A DNA stretch of 64,000 bases from Dimorphilus gyrociliatus (GCA_904063045.1 CAJFCJ010000023.1:1-64000), one strand, 5' to 3'; positions 1 to 12,869 are shown, counted from the first letter of the stretch. Program-made: numbers and translations. The notes: generated by a model from the sequence alone, not told the origin.

Positions 1-290
1 AAAAATTAAAAGCTAATTCTAAGTATCCCTGATCAGCTACTGCCAAGAGTATGGTATTATCTATCGAAAGTTTTTCAACAGTCCTTCTGAGATTATCATC
101 TTCTAATCGATGTTTTCCTGTCACTTCTCCTCTATTCTATTCAAATTAAATATATCGTTAATTTATTCATGAATTTTTAATTACGTTATTTGTTATAAAA
201 ACTTACCTTTTTTAATAAAAAAATAACAAACAAACAACCTAACAAACCTAGAAACGTCCTAGACATACATTTCAAATTAAATACTTTCAT
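1..290 (-). CDS. Glycosyltransferase-like type II membrane protein, 5' part (partial)
   Basis: Two exons are visible, 290-207 and 136 to the left edge, joined in phase 0 with donor GTAAGT at 206-201. Exon 1 codes 28 residues: a short basic start and a hydrophobic run (GLLGCLFVIFLL) that looks like a Golgi signal anchor. Exon 2 reads into TILLAVADQGYLELAFNF, which resembles the start of the nucleotide-diphospho-sugar transferase domain (PF03407 type, where a strand is followed by YL(D/E)..NW). The gene continues beyond the window, so the catalytic DxD is not seen. The call rests on anchor plus one motif. Upstream of the ATG the minus strand has a plain AT-rich leader. Confidence 0.5.
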
Positions 291-1748
291 GTCCGAACTT
301 TCTATGTAAAATAATAATATGGAGAATATTATCAAAATAGGAATATTCACTATTACACTTTAGCCACTCTCTGTCAGACGACGATGTGATACAATCTATC
401 GATTAGTACTGATATTAAAATATTTCTGATCACGTGACAGTTCAAGCTATCTACTGTCTCAAGCTTTTATTTATGTGGTGTTTAGGGAAAAAGAGCTTTT
501 TTTTATTATTATACATTAAAACCTAAAAACGTTGGAATTTTTGAGAGAAAAAGATATTGGATATAAATTACGAACCTCTAGGAGGTTGAGAAAATTTGAT
601 CCCTATAATTCTCTCTACAATATGAAAATTATTGCTATATTTAGATTAATAGCATAAGAGATAGTCTCCCTGACAACGCTGTGCAAGCTAGTTTGAAAAG
701 ATTTTCCTAAATCTGCACGATATATAAATATACGTAAATAATATATTATATAGGTTGCAATACTTTTTTCTATTCATTCTGGTAACTTGACTGAAGTGTC
801 CAACAGTCTTATGTCTTTTCTCCCAACAAAAGTTCAACTTTCATATTTTCATACCTACGTGTGACTATTAATCGATACAGACAGAGATAAGATTATTACT
901 TTAACACCGTGGCTAATAATATAATACGAAGATTATTTGTTATCAGTTTAGTGTAGTTCTTTTAGAACCTAATCCTAAAATTACCTATAATAAGAGACAA
1001 ATATGTATTAATGATTTTACATTTAACCTTAACCTTAAAGGGAAATGAAATCAAAAATAGTATTAAAGAGAAATAGAGCAAAAATAAAGAATATCTAACC
1101 TTAAATCAGAGAAAGAACAAATTTTTGATTAACAATAACCCCATTCACTCTATGTAAATATGACAAAATCTTTTTGGAAAGTCAGAAGAGAGAAAAAATT
1201 TCTTTTTAACAATATAATATCATATCTATGGGAAAATTGTATTTTACAAACAAAATATGTAAAGAGTATTGTGAATTGAACTAGAAATGTTCGAGAAACA
1301 ACAAGGTAATTAGGTAGTACTTAGAGTAGATTATCATGAGGCGTTACCCCACCCAAGAGTAATCCTATTGATTCTCAAGGGTTTTATAAGATTTCTCTTG
1401 CTTTATTTATAAGAATTATATATAATAAAGACTTTTACCTATATATTGGCGTTTGAGCAAATTTATAAAAACAAAAAAAAACGATATTATAAAAGTCATA
1501 TGCAAAAGAACACCAATTGCTCAACAAAGATTATAGTATATTTTATAGCTCTATACTATAAAAAGTCTAATATAACCGCTCTGTTTGCTTATTGGTTCAA
1601 TTTTTTCTCTCGTTTTCTTAATCCAAAACTGTAAGTTGATAATTTATTTAGGCTGAAATTCAATAGCTAAAGTTTTCTTGCAAAAAGAAAAGTTTGACTG
1701 TATTGCTTTATATCGTAAAAGCTAGTTATATTTTTTCTATTCAGGATT
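291..1748. other. Intergenic, AT-rich, no gene seen
   Basis: About 1.46 kb without a supported gene. It holds the upstream region of the left glycosyltransferase and the 3' flank of the fucosyltransferase-like gene. A short plus-strand open frame near 1446-1634 is lysine/asparagine-rich, lacks an ATG at its listed start and matches nothing I know. A double AACCTT unit lies at 1025-1038. Confidence 0.6.
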
Positions 1749-2893
1749 TTATACCCAGAGTCTGCTTTGTTTCTTCGATAGTCTACTGTAGAGACATGTC
1801 ATTAGTGAAGTTTTCTTTCTAGCAAAACTTCTTAAAACTCCATATAATCCATATGTTGAACCTTCTGTTATTGCGGCTTGATTACATTTACCCAAGAGTA
1901 AGAATTCTGTATATATATTTAAAATTTCTTGACAAGATATACTACTATCCCTGTAGTGTTTTTGTATACCTTCGATTAAATACGTTGAATATTTATTGAC
2001 AGTCTTTACATAATGCTTCGTAATAGAACTATCTAATGTAATGTATACAATTGACGATGTATCATCCCTAGGAGATATCATATGTTGAACGTCTAAGGCA
2101 TCATCAATACATTTCTCAGTCCATTTCTTTGGGTGATTATACTCAATCCAACCAGTTCTTATTTGTATGCATATAACATTTTTATACTTATCTAAATTAC
2201 TAACATGCTTCTGAAATTGGGCCAAGAGCAGTCCTTTTGGTTTGAATAATTTCTCAAAATAGTGCAAAAATATATAAGCGTCTGAGTTCTTTTTTAAGAA
2301 TTTCCTTACTGGAAGTTTAGCTAACTGTTTCACTCTTAAAAAATAAATAAAGCTTCTTATAGCAAGAATTTTCTCTTCACTACTCATTAGTTCTTTAACA
2401 AGGGTCAGGTTATTGCTAATAAAGTTAAAAGTAGATATTTTATGCTTGCTTAATTCATCATTATCCACCAATTGAACAGAATCAAGAGTAAAATACATAT
2501 TCATCGGACAGTTTTCATTCGGAATATTTGGAGTAATTAGAAGAGTTCTATTTGAGATTTCAGAAAAAATTTTACAAGATATTAATGCCCTCATAGTATT
2601 AGCTAATCCTCCTTCCGGAATACATAAGATATATAATTTTTTATTATCCAAATTTATAAGTTTAGTCTGTTTATAAAAACAATATGAACAATTTTCGATT
2701 ATTTTTAATATTAAACAAACATTTTCACCTTTTGAGCGTGGAATTTATAATGATTACCAATAGCATTATTACTAACTATATTAACTCCTTCTACAAAGTT
2801 ATTTTTGAGATCTTGTATATAAGTTAACGTTCCGTATATTAAAGCTATTAGGAGGCAGGAACCAAAAATGTAATATAATTTTCTTATTCGCAT
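1749..2893 (-). CDS. Fucosyltransferase-like type II Golgi glycosyltransferase
   Basis: Two exons, 2893-2729 and 2666-1749, with a 62-nt intron (GTGAAA...AACAG, phase 0), give 360 residues. The true start is the ATG at 2893; the downstream frame alone would begin at a TTG. Residues 5-25 are a signal anchor after a basic pair, followed by a luminal stem. Exon 2 carries IPEGGLANTMRA near its start, ICIQIRTGW in the middle and AITEGSTYGLYGVL near the end. These match the glycine-rich loop, the H/Q-x-R-x-G/D motif and the serine/threonine motif of the GT-B fucosyltransferase fold (GT11/GT23/GT37 types). The usual His of HxRxG is Gln here. Donor GDP-fucose is inferred. A truncated second copy lies at 5022-5680. 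Confidence 0.6.
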
Positions 2894-4201
2894 GGTTCTT
2901 CAGTATCGATACAATGGCCTCTCTCTAAAAGAAAATGACAATATTAGTACTGTAATAATATTTGTTATCTCTAAAATACATCTGTAGTTCTACTTTATCC
3001 ATTCCGTAATATGAACAAGAATATAAGTATAATCATCTATAAAAAGGTTTCAACTGAAATCGATCTAATTCAACATAAGTAAACAAAACTTTTCTTTCAC
3101 TTGCAGACAAATTTAATAATGGCATATATTACTTTTTATCCAATCTTGTTTTTGTGTAAATCTCGCTAGGTGATAAGCTGTCTATTCTACATACATGTTC
3201 TATCTCTTTTTCTTTTCCTAATTCGTATACTTTCAACTGCGTTATAAAGATCACTACTAGAATTTTAATCCCAATATTTATCATTATTTTAAAAAAATGT
3301 GATAAGGTACATACCTGTATTGTAAAATATTGTATATAATATCATATCTCACCTATTTGTTTTAGTAGAAACGAAGGATTTTTGCAGTTTTTACGTTTTT
3401 TATCTTGCTCATTTACATTTATATATTTAGTTATTTTATTATTTTCAAATATATAAAAATTGGAAAAGTAAAGTCAACAAAACATTCTCTCTCAATATAA
3501 AGTATATATATATATATATAAATTTATATATACTGTATATATATGTAAATATACGTATACTATATACAAATTTACAAGTTTTCTACAGAAAATAATCTAC
3601 ATGAGAACGACTTACCTTATTTTTACAGAATATTAAAACTTCATATGAAATTTTTAGTGTAAATCTCTAGTACCTTTACTTATTCAGTTCTGTTTTTTTT
3701 ACCGTGCTGATAGATGGCGTTTTCACCACGTGCGTGGACTTGCTGAAGTTAAAGGGAGACGAAGGAAAGTGTATCAAGTCTTTTCTAATAATCTAACGTT
3801 TAATATAGATGTAATTATATATCTATTACAATGTAATTTTTCTGTGTTAGTTTCAATAAGCTTAGTATTTTCAAAGAACTATAATCTAATCCCTCATATA
3901 TTGATTTTTCTGTTATGAATATACCAAGAAACATTGTCAGAAGGAACCAGCTATCTCGCCTGCAAATACAATATCAAAAACCACTGAGCAAATGTAAATA
4001 ACAGTAATTGGTATTCTAATCAAAGAGTAGAAGAATTCTATGGACTTTATAAACTATGAAAGATCCACGAAATGCAAATATTTAATTTATACTCAATTAG
4101 AAAGATCACAGAAGAAATTTCGATTTGTTGCCCGACTTAACACTTTATGAAAACTCTTTCGCTGATAGCCTGTTGCGCATTCTACTTTATATTGTTAATT
4201 T
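2894..4201. other. Intergenic; shared 5' flank of the duplicated gene, TA-rich stretch
   Basis: The first ~70 bases (to about 2965) repeat at 5681-5747 as the 5' flank of the duplicated glycosyltransferase. A TA-rich block with the motif TATATACTGTATATA sits at about 3503-3545. No gene is supported in the remainder; a 62-codon plus frame at 3730-3918 shows no recognisable domain. Confidence 0.5.
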
Positions 4202-4387
4202 TTTGATATACTTGGGCGTTAGAAAGGAGTGCACATGGTTATAGTCATCAGCTTTTCTTCTGTATTTTGTTGCTTGGTTTGTGATGTAATCTTCGTCACC
4301 GAGAATTCTTCGAGTTTCCCTTTTCTCATGTTTCCTTTCTACTTCCTCTCTGATACGTTTATATAAAGTTTTCTGACTTTCTTCTTC
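4202..4387 (-). repeat. 186-bp duplicate of an exon piece from the Ig-domain gene
   Basis: By eye this block is identical to 10438-10623, an internal part of exon 3 of the Ig-domain gene on the same strand. It ends at the GAAGAAGAAAGTC junction, where the BEL/Pao-like fragment begins. The matching protein stretch runs from EESQKTLYKR to KYIK. There are no splice signals at either edge of the copy, so it was captured as raw DNA or RNA rather than as an exon unit. The absence of visible differences implies recent origin or gene conversion. Confidence 0.9.
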
Positions 4388-5019
4388 TGCTCGTCATACA
4401 ATTTCGCAAAGTCCCAATTTTTTCACTAGACTACTGCGACCTTCCACATCCATCCTCTTAAACTGTGGGAAGTTTCTCAAAGGGTGCGGCTTATCGCCTG
4501 CATAAAACTCTGACTCCCTTTTCTTTCCTTCTTTATGCTCACTCATGCCCTCATGGGTCATCATCTTACGTTGGTCTATCGCTCTTTCCAGTCCCTGACT
4601 TTGTACCTCGGTAGCTCTTGCCTTAACAGGTTCTCTTTTTTCATTTGTCTGAATTCAAACCGAGCTGTTTCTTCTTTTCTTACTCTTCTCTCCATTTCTA
4701 TCATTTCACTCAATTCGGCCAGCACATTTTCCTATTTTCCATCCTGCATTCTTCCCTATTTGTGTCAAATCGAAGAATATCATCCCCTTTTGGGGTGGTG
4801 TTAACTTCATCATCGTCACTCTCGTCTGTCATCTTATCAAAGGCGCTTAGATTTCCATTCTTTGCTTGGCATCGCGTGTTTGACGTGATGTTTTTCTTTC
4901 TTCCGTTCTCTGCCTGCTTTTCTGCCATTTCTGCATAATCTCTTTCATTTGCGCTGCCATACGCATTTCTTTTCCTCTTCCCTGAGGAGATACTTCTCTC
5001 ACTGTAACCTTAACCTTAA
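4388..5019 (-). mobile_element. Decayed BEL/Pao-type gag fragment
   Basis: On the minus strand the broken frames read as a lysine/glutamate-rich helical gag segment (for example MKEIMQKWQKSRQ near 4960), then a part ending with HPLRNFPQFKRM and RSSLVKKLGLCE near 4400-4470. The last two resemble the zinc-knuckle approach of BEL/Pao gag proteins, where VKKLGLCFNCL is typical. Several stops and at least two frame changes interrupt it, and no LTR is visible. It is bounded by host gene fragments on both sides, so it is a remnant, not an insertion with its own ends. Confidence 0.55.
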
Positions 5020-5021
5020 CG

Positions 5022-5680
5022 TTTTGGTTTGAATAATTTCTCAAAATAGTGCAAAAATACAGAGGCATCTGAGTTCGTTTTTAAGAATTTCCTTGCTGGA
5101 AGTTTAGCTAACTGTTTTACTCCTAAAAAATAACGAAAGCTTCTTATAGCAAGAATTTTCTCTTCACTACTCATTAGTTCTTTAACAAGGGTCAGGTTAT
5201 TGCTAATAAAGTTAAAAGTAGATATTTTATGCTTGCTTAATTCATCATTATCCACCAATTGAACAGAATCAAGAGTAAAATACATATTCATCGGACAGTT
5301 TTCATTCGGAATATTTGGAGTAATTAGAAGAGTTCTATTTGAGATTTCAGAAAAAATTTTACAAGATATTAATGCCCTCATAGTATTAGCTAATCCTCCT
5401 TCCGGAATACATAAGATATATAATTTTTTATTATCCAAATTTATAAGTTTAGTCTGTTTATAAAAACAATATGAACAATTTTCGATTATTTTTAATATTA
5501 AACAAACATTTTCACCTTTTGAGCGTGGAATTTATAATGATTACCAATAGCATTATTACTAACTATATTAACTCCTTCTACAAAGTTATTTTTGAGATCT
5601 TGTATATAAGTTAACGTTCCGTATATTAAAGCTATTAGGAGGCAGGAACCAAAAATGTAATATAATTGGTTTTTTGACAT
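5022..5680 (-). pseudogene. Truncated duplicate of the fucosyltransferase-like gene
   Basis: This copies 2235-2893 with offset 2787, including the 62-nt intron (5515-5454). Exon 1 (5680-5516) keeps the ATG and signal anchor but its first residues differ (MSKNQ against MRIRK). Exon 2 starts at 5453 and ends at the junction with the BEL/Pao-like fragment, where the frame closes after KLFKPKR at 5016. It has the glycine-rich loop but lacks the QIRTG and serine/threonine motifs, so it cannot be an active transferase. Retention of the intron shows it arose by DNA duplication, not by retroposition of spliced mRNA. Homology continues through the 5' flank to about 5747. Confidence 0.85.
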
Positions 5681-5747
5681 TGTTCTTCAGTATCGATACA
5701 ATGGCGTCTCTCCAAAAGCAAATGACAATATTAGTACTATAATAATA

Positions 5748-6773
5748 TAGTGGTCGACTAAAAAACCCAGACACCATGAGTTTCGATAGGCTAAACATTG
5801 TTTTTATTTTCCAGGTATAAATTATTATTTTTAAGTTGTATATTGTACGTATACATTCGTCAGCTATACTCTATTATAGAGAAGTAGTATTGAACCAGTA
5901 TTGTACTATGCGGAAAGCTCTGATAAAAACAAGCAGTATTGACCTATTTTTGCAGTATACACAATGCTGTTCTTCTTAACATGCATTAATCAGATATACT
6001 TCCTCCTTCTATGCTGATGCTAAATCTACTAACCCAATCAATTGAATATCATTATTAATGTAGAATATGAAAACGGTCAAATATACAATCCAAATGTTTT
6101 CTTGATTGTTGGACTTGTCCTATTAAAATTGTTAGATCTTAAGCAATTTTTCAACCTTCGAAATTCAATTATTATTCAGAAGAGGAAAAAAATAAAAAAT
6201 ATGACCATATTTAGAACTTTTCTTTGTCTTAAAATGTTACTTTTTTTTTGTCAACATTGAAATTTGTGAACTATCAACCTTTTAAAGAGTATATAAACCC
6301 TACAAAACTAACAGTTGATAGTTCAGTTTTCTAACCGTCAGCTAGTTGTTTAAACTAGCCTGTTTAGAACTAGAAACTCATTTTACTCAATACGTATTCT
6401 TTTTTCATATTTTTCCTATTAATATTCACAAATAGGATAATTTTGTCATTTTGTTTGCGATATTTTTTGAATGTTAAAGAGAGCTCAGAAACTTATTTCA
6501 CCGAAATATCATAAGCCGTCTATATCTATGAGTTACAAGGCGTGTCTTTTCAATTTGTAATTGTAATTGTGCCCTTCTACTGATAGAGCTTTCTCGCTGA
6601 AGGATTTGAATAAATCTTTAATATATTTTATAAGATTTCGTTTATTCTAAGAATTATCTGTTTTCAAGGTAGTTATTAAGCTTTTTTTGGTATTAAAATA
6701 TGCTTTACAAAAGACAAAGTGAAAATACTTAACAAATATTTTGAAGGGAAAATAAGGCCTATAATTCGTCAGT
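5748..6773. other. Intergenic; 3' flank of the Ig-domain gene
   Basis: About 1 kb, AT-rich. An AATAAA-like signal for the minus-strand Ig gene would lie here, but I could not single one out. A plus-strand open frame at 6042-6260 is lysine/phenylalanine-rich with no recognisable domain. Confidence 0.5.
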
Positions 6774-9700
6774 CTAGTCACTTTCTTCGCTACTCTCAGT
6801 TTCAGTATTTTCTGAACTAGATTCATTGTCATCATCATCATCATCATCACTATCATCATCATCACTATCATCATCTTCTCCATTGACTTCATCAGCGTCG
6901 CTTTTATCTTTTCTATCGTCTATTTTCTCTTTCACTTGTTCAACTGTTGACTTTTTGTTATCTTCTTTCTGATCTTCTTTCTTTTCCTCCTGCCCAACGT
7001 TATCATCCTCTTCATCTTCGCTAGATTCTTCACTACTTGTTTCACTACTTTCCTCGCTGCTTTCCGATTCAGTGTCATTTTTTCGTGATTCGGATTCGTT
7101 AGTTGAAGAACGTCGTGAACTATCGGTTGATTCAAAACTGTCACTTGTTGATATCGATTCAGATTTGGAGAGAATATTATCATTTGTCCCTGAATCTTTC
7201 TCTCTAACAACTTCTTTCTTACTTTCTTGGACAATCGTTTTAATAGTAACGCTTGTTTCAGTTGTTTCCATCTGCTCTGTCTTTGATTGTGTAACAAATA
7301 TTTTACCATCTATTTCTTCTTCCTTCTTTTCTTCTTCAACAACAATAGCCTTTGTCACTGTTTCCGTTTGATTTTCTCTGGAGATGTCATCTGCATTTTT
7401 AGTTTCGGAAATAGTAGTTTGAGATTCCAAGTCCTCTTTTATTTCTATTGATTTCACGACTTGAGATTTAACCTCGACACTCTTGTCAGATTCAGATACG
7501 ATCGACGAAGAAACATCAGAAACTGGAGTTTCCGACCTCGACGTAGGCGACGATGAGGACGTCACAGATTCAGAAACCTCTGAAGTCGAGGATCGTGCTG
7601 TAGAAGTTTCAGATTTAGAAGATTCTGAATAGGAAGATGAAGTTTTTGCTGGAGCGGATGATGAAGATTTCGTATTAGAAGATTCTGAACTTTCAGTTAC
7701 AGATGTTTTAGATTCAGAAGTATTGGATACGACGGATTCCTTTTCTGATACTGTGGATTTCGAGTCAGTCGATTCATCGGCCTCCGATGTTGTAGCTTCA
7801 GTATTAGACGTTTGTGAAGCTGCTGAAGATGAAATTTCGGAGGAATCTATCTCAGACTTTTCGTCTTTGTTTCCTTTTTCATTCGTAAAAACGTCAGGTG
7901 AATTATCTTCTTCAACTTCCACTTTAATATCAACACTGTCAACTTTTATCATTTCAGAACATACTATTTCTTCTTCAACAGTTTCATTCTGCTGGATTTC
8001 TTCTTTCTGATCGCTATCAACTTGATCTTTTTCAGCATTTTTCTCCAGCACATCTACGAAATCTTTAATTTCCTTTTCTTTATTTTCAACAGTGATTTTC
8101 TCTTCTACTCGAGTTTCCTCTTCTGCTTGAAGTTTAGTCTCAACAATTTTGGAGTCTGAATCCTCTCTCTCTTCAGCACATTTTGATTTTAGATCATCTT
8201 CATCAACTATATGATTAATAATAACTGATTCTTGTTCCTTATTTTTAATCTCTAGAATAGGTTTAGTCTGAATTTCTGCTGTTTTTTCATTCATATCAGT
8301 ATTATTCTCATTAGATGATTTATCCAGAATTTTCTCATTGTTAACATCTTCAGCAATTTCATTACTCTCAGCTGCAACTTCTTTTGTGGAATTTTCATTA
8401 TTCTCATTAACTTTTTTATCTAATAAAGCCTCTTTGTTATCTGAGTCATTGAGTAAATTTTGAGCATCATTGAAAGCATTATTTACGATTTGCTGTGAAA
8501 GATCGTTGAGTTTAGATTCGTAATTTTCTACGATGACCTCAGAGGAAACTTGTTCACTCTTTGTCATTTGAAATTCTTCAGTAGTTGTTGTCTTTTGAAC
8601 ATGATTATTAACTGAACATTCAATATTTATATTCTTTCCAGAAGATATTTCCTCTTCGTAGGGAAGTTTTTTAATAAATTTAGGTGGATATTTCCCTTCA
8701 GCATTAAGAGGAGTTTCGTGATCGAAAACGTATTTTTGAACTTCGATATCGTCCCTAAATCAATATTATTTATTAATACATTGGAGATATTTCAAGTTCA
8801 AAAGGTTAGAGTATATATACTGTATATTTATAAAAAAAACTTACCCTTCAATCCTTCTGGGCAGCATATTTATCCAACAGGTCGCAGCGATTTTACCATA
8901 TTGATTCTCAGCAGTAACAGCATAGTATCCAGCATCTGTTTCTAAGGCTGATCTTATCTGTTTGACACAAGTCATTATGTGTTTTTTTACTGTTTCAAAA
9001 CTATTATTTAAGGTTAATTACTTGAAGAATATAATGATTTCCAAAGGCAACCATTCGATGTCTTTCCGTATAAGTAAACTCTCTTGCGCCATCTTTTGAC
9101 CAAACAGCTATAAAATGAAATTTGTATTGTATTGGTTGAGAAATTCTGAAAAGGTTCACTTCCTTACCAACAGGCTTAGGATCGCCATCTATAACGACTT
9201 CTAAATCGATGGGATCACCTAAAGGTACGTTGGCCTTTGAAGGTAAAACTTTTAAAAACCAGGGTTTAGTTCCTTTTATTAAAGGTCCTCTATCGTCCAT
9301 AGAATAAGTCGGTTTATCCATAGTAGCATCAATACTATCCTCATCAACATAACGTTTCTTATTGGACAGATCTGATACAGAAATAATTAAGTATAATTCA
9401 GCCAATTAATTAAACTCTTTTTAAATAACTACCAGTTATAGTTACAGATGAACTACTAATAGTTTTACCAATACTATTAAATGCCAAACAAGAATACAGC
9501 CCCGAGTCAGATACTTGAGCATTTTTAACAAATAGCTTACAGGAACCGGCGTCATCGTTCGTTATTTGAACTTTTCCGCTTTCTCGAATAGTTGTATTGT
9601 CTTTCAACCTGATGAGATTAAAAAAATACATTTAACGAACATAGTTTATAATTAAAATAGAACATTTTACCATTTAAATGACGGTAGAGGATTTCCGGTA

Positions 9701-11951
9701 ACTTGAACGGATATTTCAAAATCATTTCCAACATCTTTCTGAACCATATTAGCTTCTTTTACGAAATGAGGAAATGTACCAGAATTTGGTATTTCGTATT
9801 CCTCATTAAAATCTATAAATTATTAAATAGAATAGTATTAAAAGTTATTTCTAAACATGTTTTTATAATACAGTTTATATATACAGTATATATAGTATGT
9901 ATTGTATATATTGTTTAAAGATGAAAAAACAATAGATACCATCTACTTCTAGTACTGCACTGCAGGATTTCTCTCCTTCTGAATTCCATATTTTTACTGC
10001 ATATATTCCGGCGTCAGAATGTTGAACATTATTAATTTCAAGAGTTAATAACCCAAAATCATTCTATATAGAGATTTTTGCTTAGGTTATTTCATTGTAA
10101 AGGTTCTATTTTAAGACAGAGAATTGTATTTTTTTTTACTTACAGTTATCCGTAGTTTTTCATCGCTTTTTAGTTCTTTTTGACCTTTGAACCATTTAAC
10201 TTTTGGGAAAGGATACCCTAAAACGCTACAAGAAAATTTTGCTATGCCTCTAACAATGGACCGTTTTGGTCTCAATCTTGCTGTAAAAGACGGGACTTCG
10301 GTGTATTGTTTTCTTCGTACTCGATGAATTTCTGGTTCTTCAGATCTACTTCTTTTAATTATAGAATGCTTTTCCCTAGGTTTCTTCTTCTTTTGATAAA
10401 TTTCATCGTATTCCGCTCCAGCATCGTGATAGATCGATTTGATATACTTGGGCGTTAGAAAGGAGTGCACATGGTTATAGTCATCAGCTTTTCTTCTGTA
10501 TTTTGTTGCTTGGTTTGTGATGTAATCTTCGTCACCGAGAATTCTTCGAGTTTCCCTTTTCTCATGTTTCCTTTCTACTTCCTCTCTGATACGTTTATAT
10601 AAAGTTTTCTGACTTTCTTCTTCATCATCTTCAGCAATTTGTTTTTTAGTTCTCATTTTAAGTACACTTTCATCAATTTCTTCTCTTTTCTTTCCGTAAA
10701 CCTTTGAGCGAATATGTTTATTGAAATTGAAAGAATAGCTAATATATTAACCTTTTTCAGAATGTATGCGCTGTCCTCAGAACCAGGTGGAAGAAGAATC
10801 TTCTCACGTACTTTAATTCCAATGATATTGGAGTCAGGAGATTCTCCCATTGCTCTTAATTCTTGCTCTGATAATTCAAAATATCTGATATTCTGATATA
10901 ATTCAACATCGCTGGGAAACATTCGTCTATTTCTTCGAACAAAATCTTCCATTGATGACATTTTATCTTGAATGTTTCTTGTCCTACTAACAGCATAATC
11001 TATGTGACAATTACCTTCTTGCTCAGACATTCCCCTCTCCGTTTGGTGAAATTCTGTCATGGCTGTTGCTTTTTTCCCAGATCTTAGTTCAAGAACTTGA
11101 ACGTCGTTTGGTGTAAAATCTGGGGGTTCGGCCCATCTGGACATAGAATAATCGCCAGTCGTAGAAAGTGAAGAACTATTCTCAATACAATCTTTCAAAT
11201 CAACAATATTTCGTAAAGAGTTGATCTGCTTGTCATTTCCTCTATCAATTTGTCTAGTTAAAGAAGAATTATGATTCGAATATTTCGTAACAGAAACATC
11301 TCTCTCCTGAGAATATCTATTTGTACTGGTAGCAGGAGATTTTGATGACGAAAATGTTGATGTAGCTGTTTAAATGAAAATAGTTTAAGCAGAGAAGATA
11401 GGAGAAGAGAGATTTTAAAATATATATATAATCAGAATAATTAAATGATTAAACAAATTCAACATTAAAACTTATGTTCACATGAATATTTAAGGTATCT
11501 GCCTTAGTTTGTTTATCAATTTTGTCTGCTATTAATTAGCTATGTGGTTCTTTTTAGTATGGAATAGTTCAGAAGTTTGTAATATATGTTAGAGATTTTT
11601 TGTTTGGCTTTAAATTTTACTCTATAAGCAATAAATATTTCTATAAAATATCTCACTTAGATCTGTTTGTCTCAGGGCTGCTAATTCTCTTTCTTGGGAC
11701 AATCTTCTTAACTTTCTAGCAGCAGTTCTTTCTTCAATTTCTCTTGTTATTGAATCAATATCCACAGATTCAGCTCTTAATCTTCTTGGTCCATTTTCTA
11801 AAGACCTATCTTCAGAGAAACTCCTTGTATATCTCGAATTTGTGTATCGAGACCTTTCGGAGAACATTCCATAGTTCCTTGTTAGATTGTCAGACTTACT
11901 GGTAGGCCTATTGTTTTCTTTATTTCCCCCATACCATGACAAGTAAGACAT
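6774..11951 (-). CDS. Ig (I-set) domain protein with long acidic Ser/Glu-rich tail
   Basis: Ten exons: 11951-11657, 11365-10752, 10701-10144, 10063-9940, 9812-9671, 9608-9433, 9371-9168, 9107-9022, 8957-8845, 8754-6774. They total 4293 nt, 1430 residues, and every junction keeps phase. The N-terminal 450 residues are Arg/Ser/Glu-rich and charged. Three I-set Ig domains lie near 453-530, 543-636 and 663-769, recognised by KFSC...KWFKG, DAGIY, DSGLYSC and DAGYYAV. Ig1 lacks the F-strand Cys and Ig3 lacks both usual cysteines, as in many intracellular Ig proteins. The last 660 residues are disordered and very acidic, ending in Asp/Ser runs. A cytoskeletal role is inferred. No signal peptide or membrane segment is seen. 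An RFX X-box lies 114 bp upstream of the ATG. Confidence 0.8.
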
Positions 11952-12064
11952 ATTTCGAAAAGTTCTAAAAAAGAGAAGTCGATTGAAAAGACGATTCTTG
12001 AAGCTATTTGTGGCGAATCAGCGAAATCTCGTTCGTCTGGTAACAGCTAGCCAATCCTAGGAAT

Positions 12065-12078
12065 GTTGCCATGGCTAC
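12065..12078 (-). promoter_or_regulatory. RFX X-box upstream of the Ig-domain gene
   Basis: On the minus strand the site reads GTAGCCATGGCAAC, a perfect match to the known X-box consensus GTNRCC-NN-RGYAAC bound by RFX factors. It is 114 bp upstream of the ATG at 11951, the normal distance for ciliary gene X-boxes. A CCAAT box (AGCCAATCC) lies between them near 12050. Confidence 0.75.
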
Positions 12079-12869
12079 AGGTTTTGCGGTTGTTTGGTTT
12101 TGTATGGATAACTTCTATTTTGCAGCTTTCCGTATAGATGTTGGTGAAATTTTATAGTGATACCTCCCTTCAAAAGGGCTATTTTTGTGCTCAATATCTA
12201 TTAATAGGATATGTTTTGAGTCAAATATTATGAAAAAATGATAATTAATACAAAATATTTAATATTTAATATTAAAATGTATCTTAGACATAAGAGATTT
12301 CCATTTAATTATAGTTTTGTATACTTTTTCTCAAATAACATTTTCTGTTATCAAATACGCTTGATTCTATTACTTTTTATATCTTCTAAACACTTGTCCT
12401 AAATGTTCTATCACGTGATCTTAACTGTTCGTTTTTTTTTGGATTCTATTTGATCATTTTGTAGGAAAATTGTATTTATCAACTAGATGAATTATATATA
12501 CAGGTAAAAAAATAACTGTTTACACGCTATATTTGTATGTACATTCGTTTATACAGCTGATTGATAAAAGCTCAGATGAGCCATTATAGATTATGAAGAA
12601 AGTCATGATTGAATCGTGTATTCTAGAATAATGATATGCATAAATTAAGATAAAAATGTTCAAAACAATTGAATTCTTACCATATATGGTAAAATAATGA
12701 TTATGAAAATGGAGGGTTTTCTATGGTTTGCATTACAAGATTGTTTTTGCATAAGACTATTTTATGTTTGTTTCTTTAATAAAGAAAAGAGGACATAACA
12801 AAGTATATTTTATTTAAAAAAGATCAAAAGTCTACTAATTGAATTAATTAAATTAATATTAATTAAGAA
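12079..12869. other. Intergenic between the two Ig genes
   Basis: About 800 bp, AT-rich, separating the promoter of the Ig-tail gene from the 3' end of the FnIII/Ig gene on the same strand. I see no coding exon and no repeat in it. Confidence 0.55.

Noticed and set aside
4535-4938. Plus-strand frames in the mosaic block that look like small membrane proteins
   Set aside because: The minus strand carries gag-like sequence; the plus-strand hydrophobicity is the complement of Lys/Glu codons.
1025-5019. AACCTTAACCTTAA repeats as interstitial telomere
   Set aside because: Only two units at each site and not the usual animal TTAGGG-type repeat; chance is adequate.
7072-8010. Plus-strand Ser/Val-rich frames opposite the acidic tail
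   Set aside because: They arise from the Glu/Ser codon bias of the minus-strand exon and have no domain or start context.
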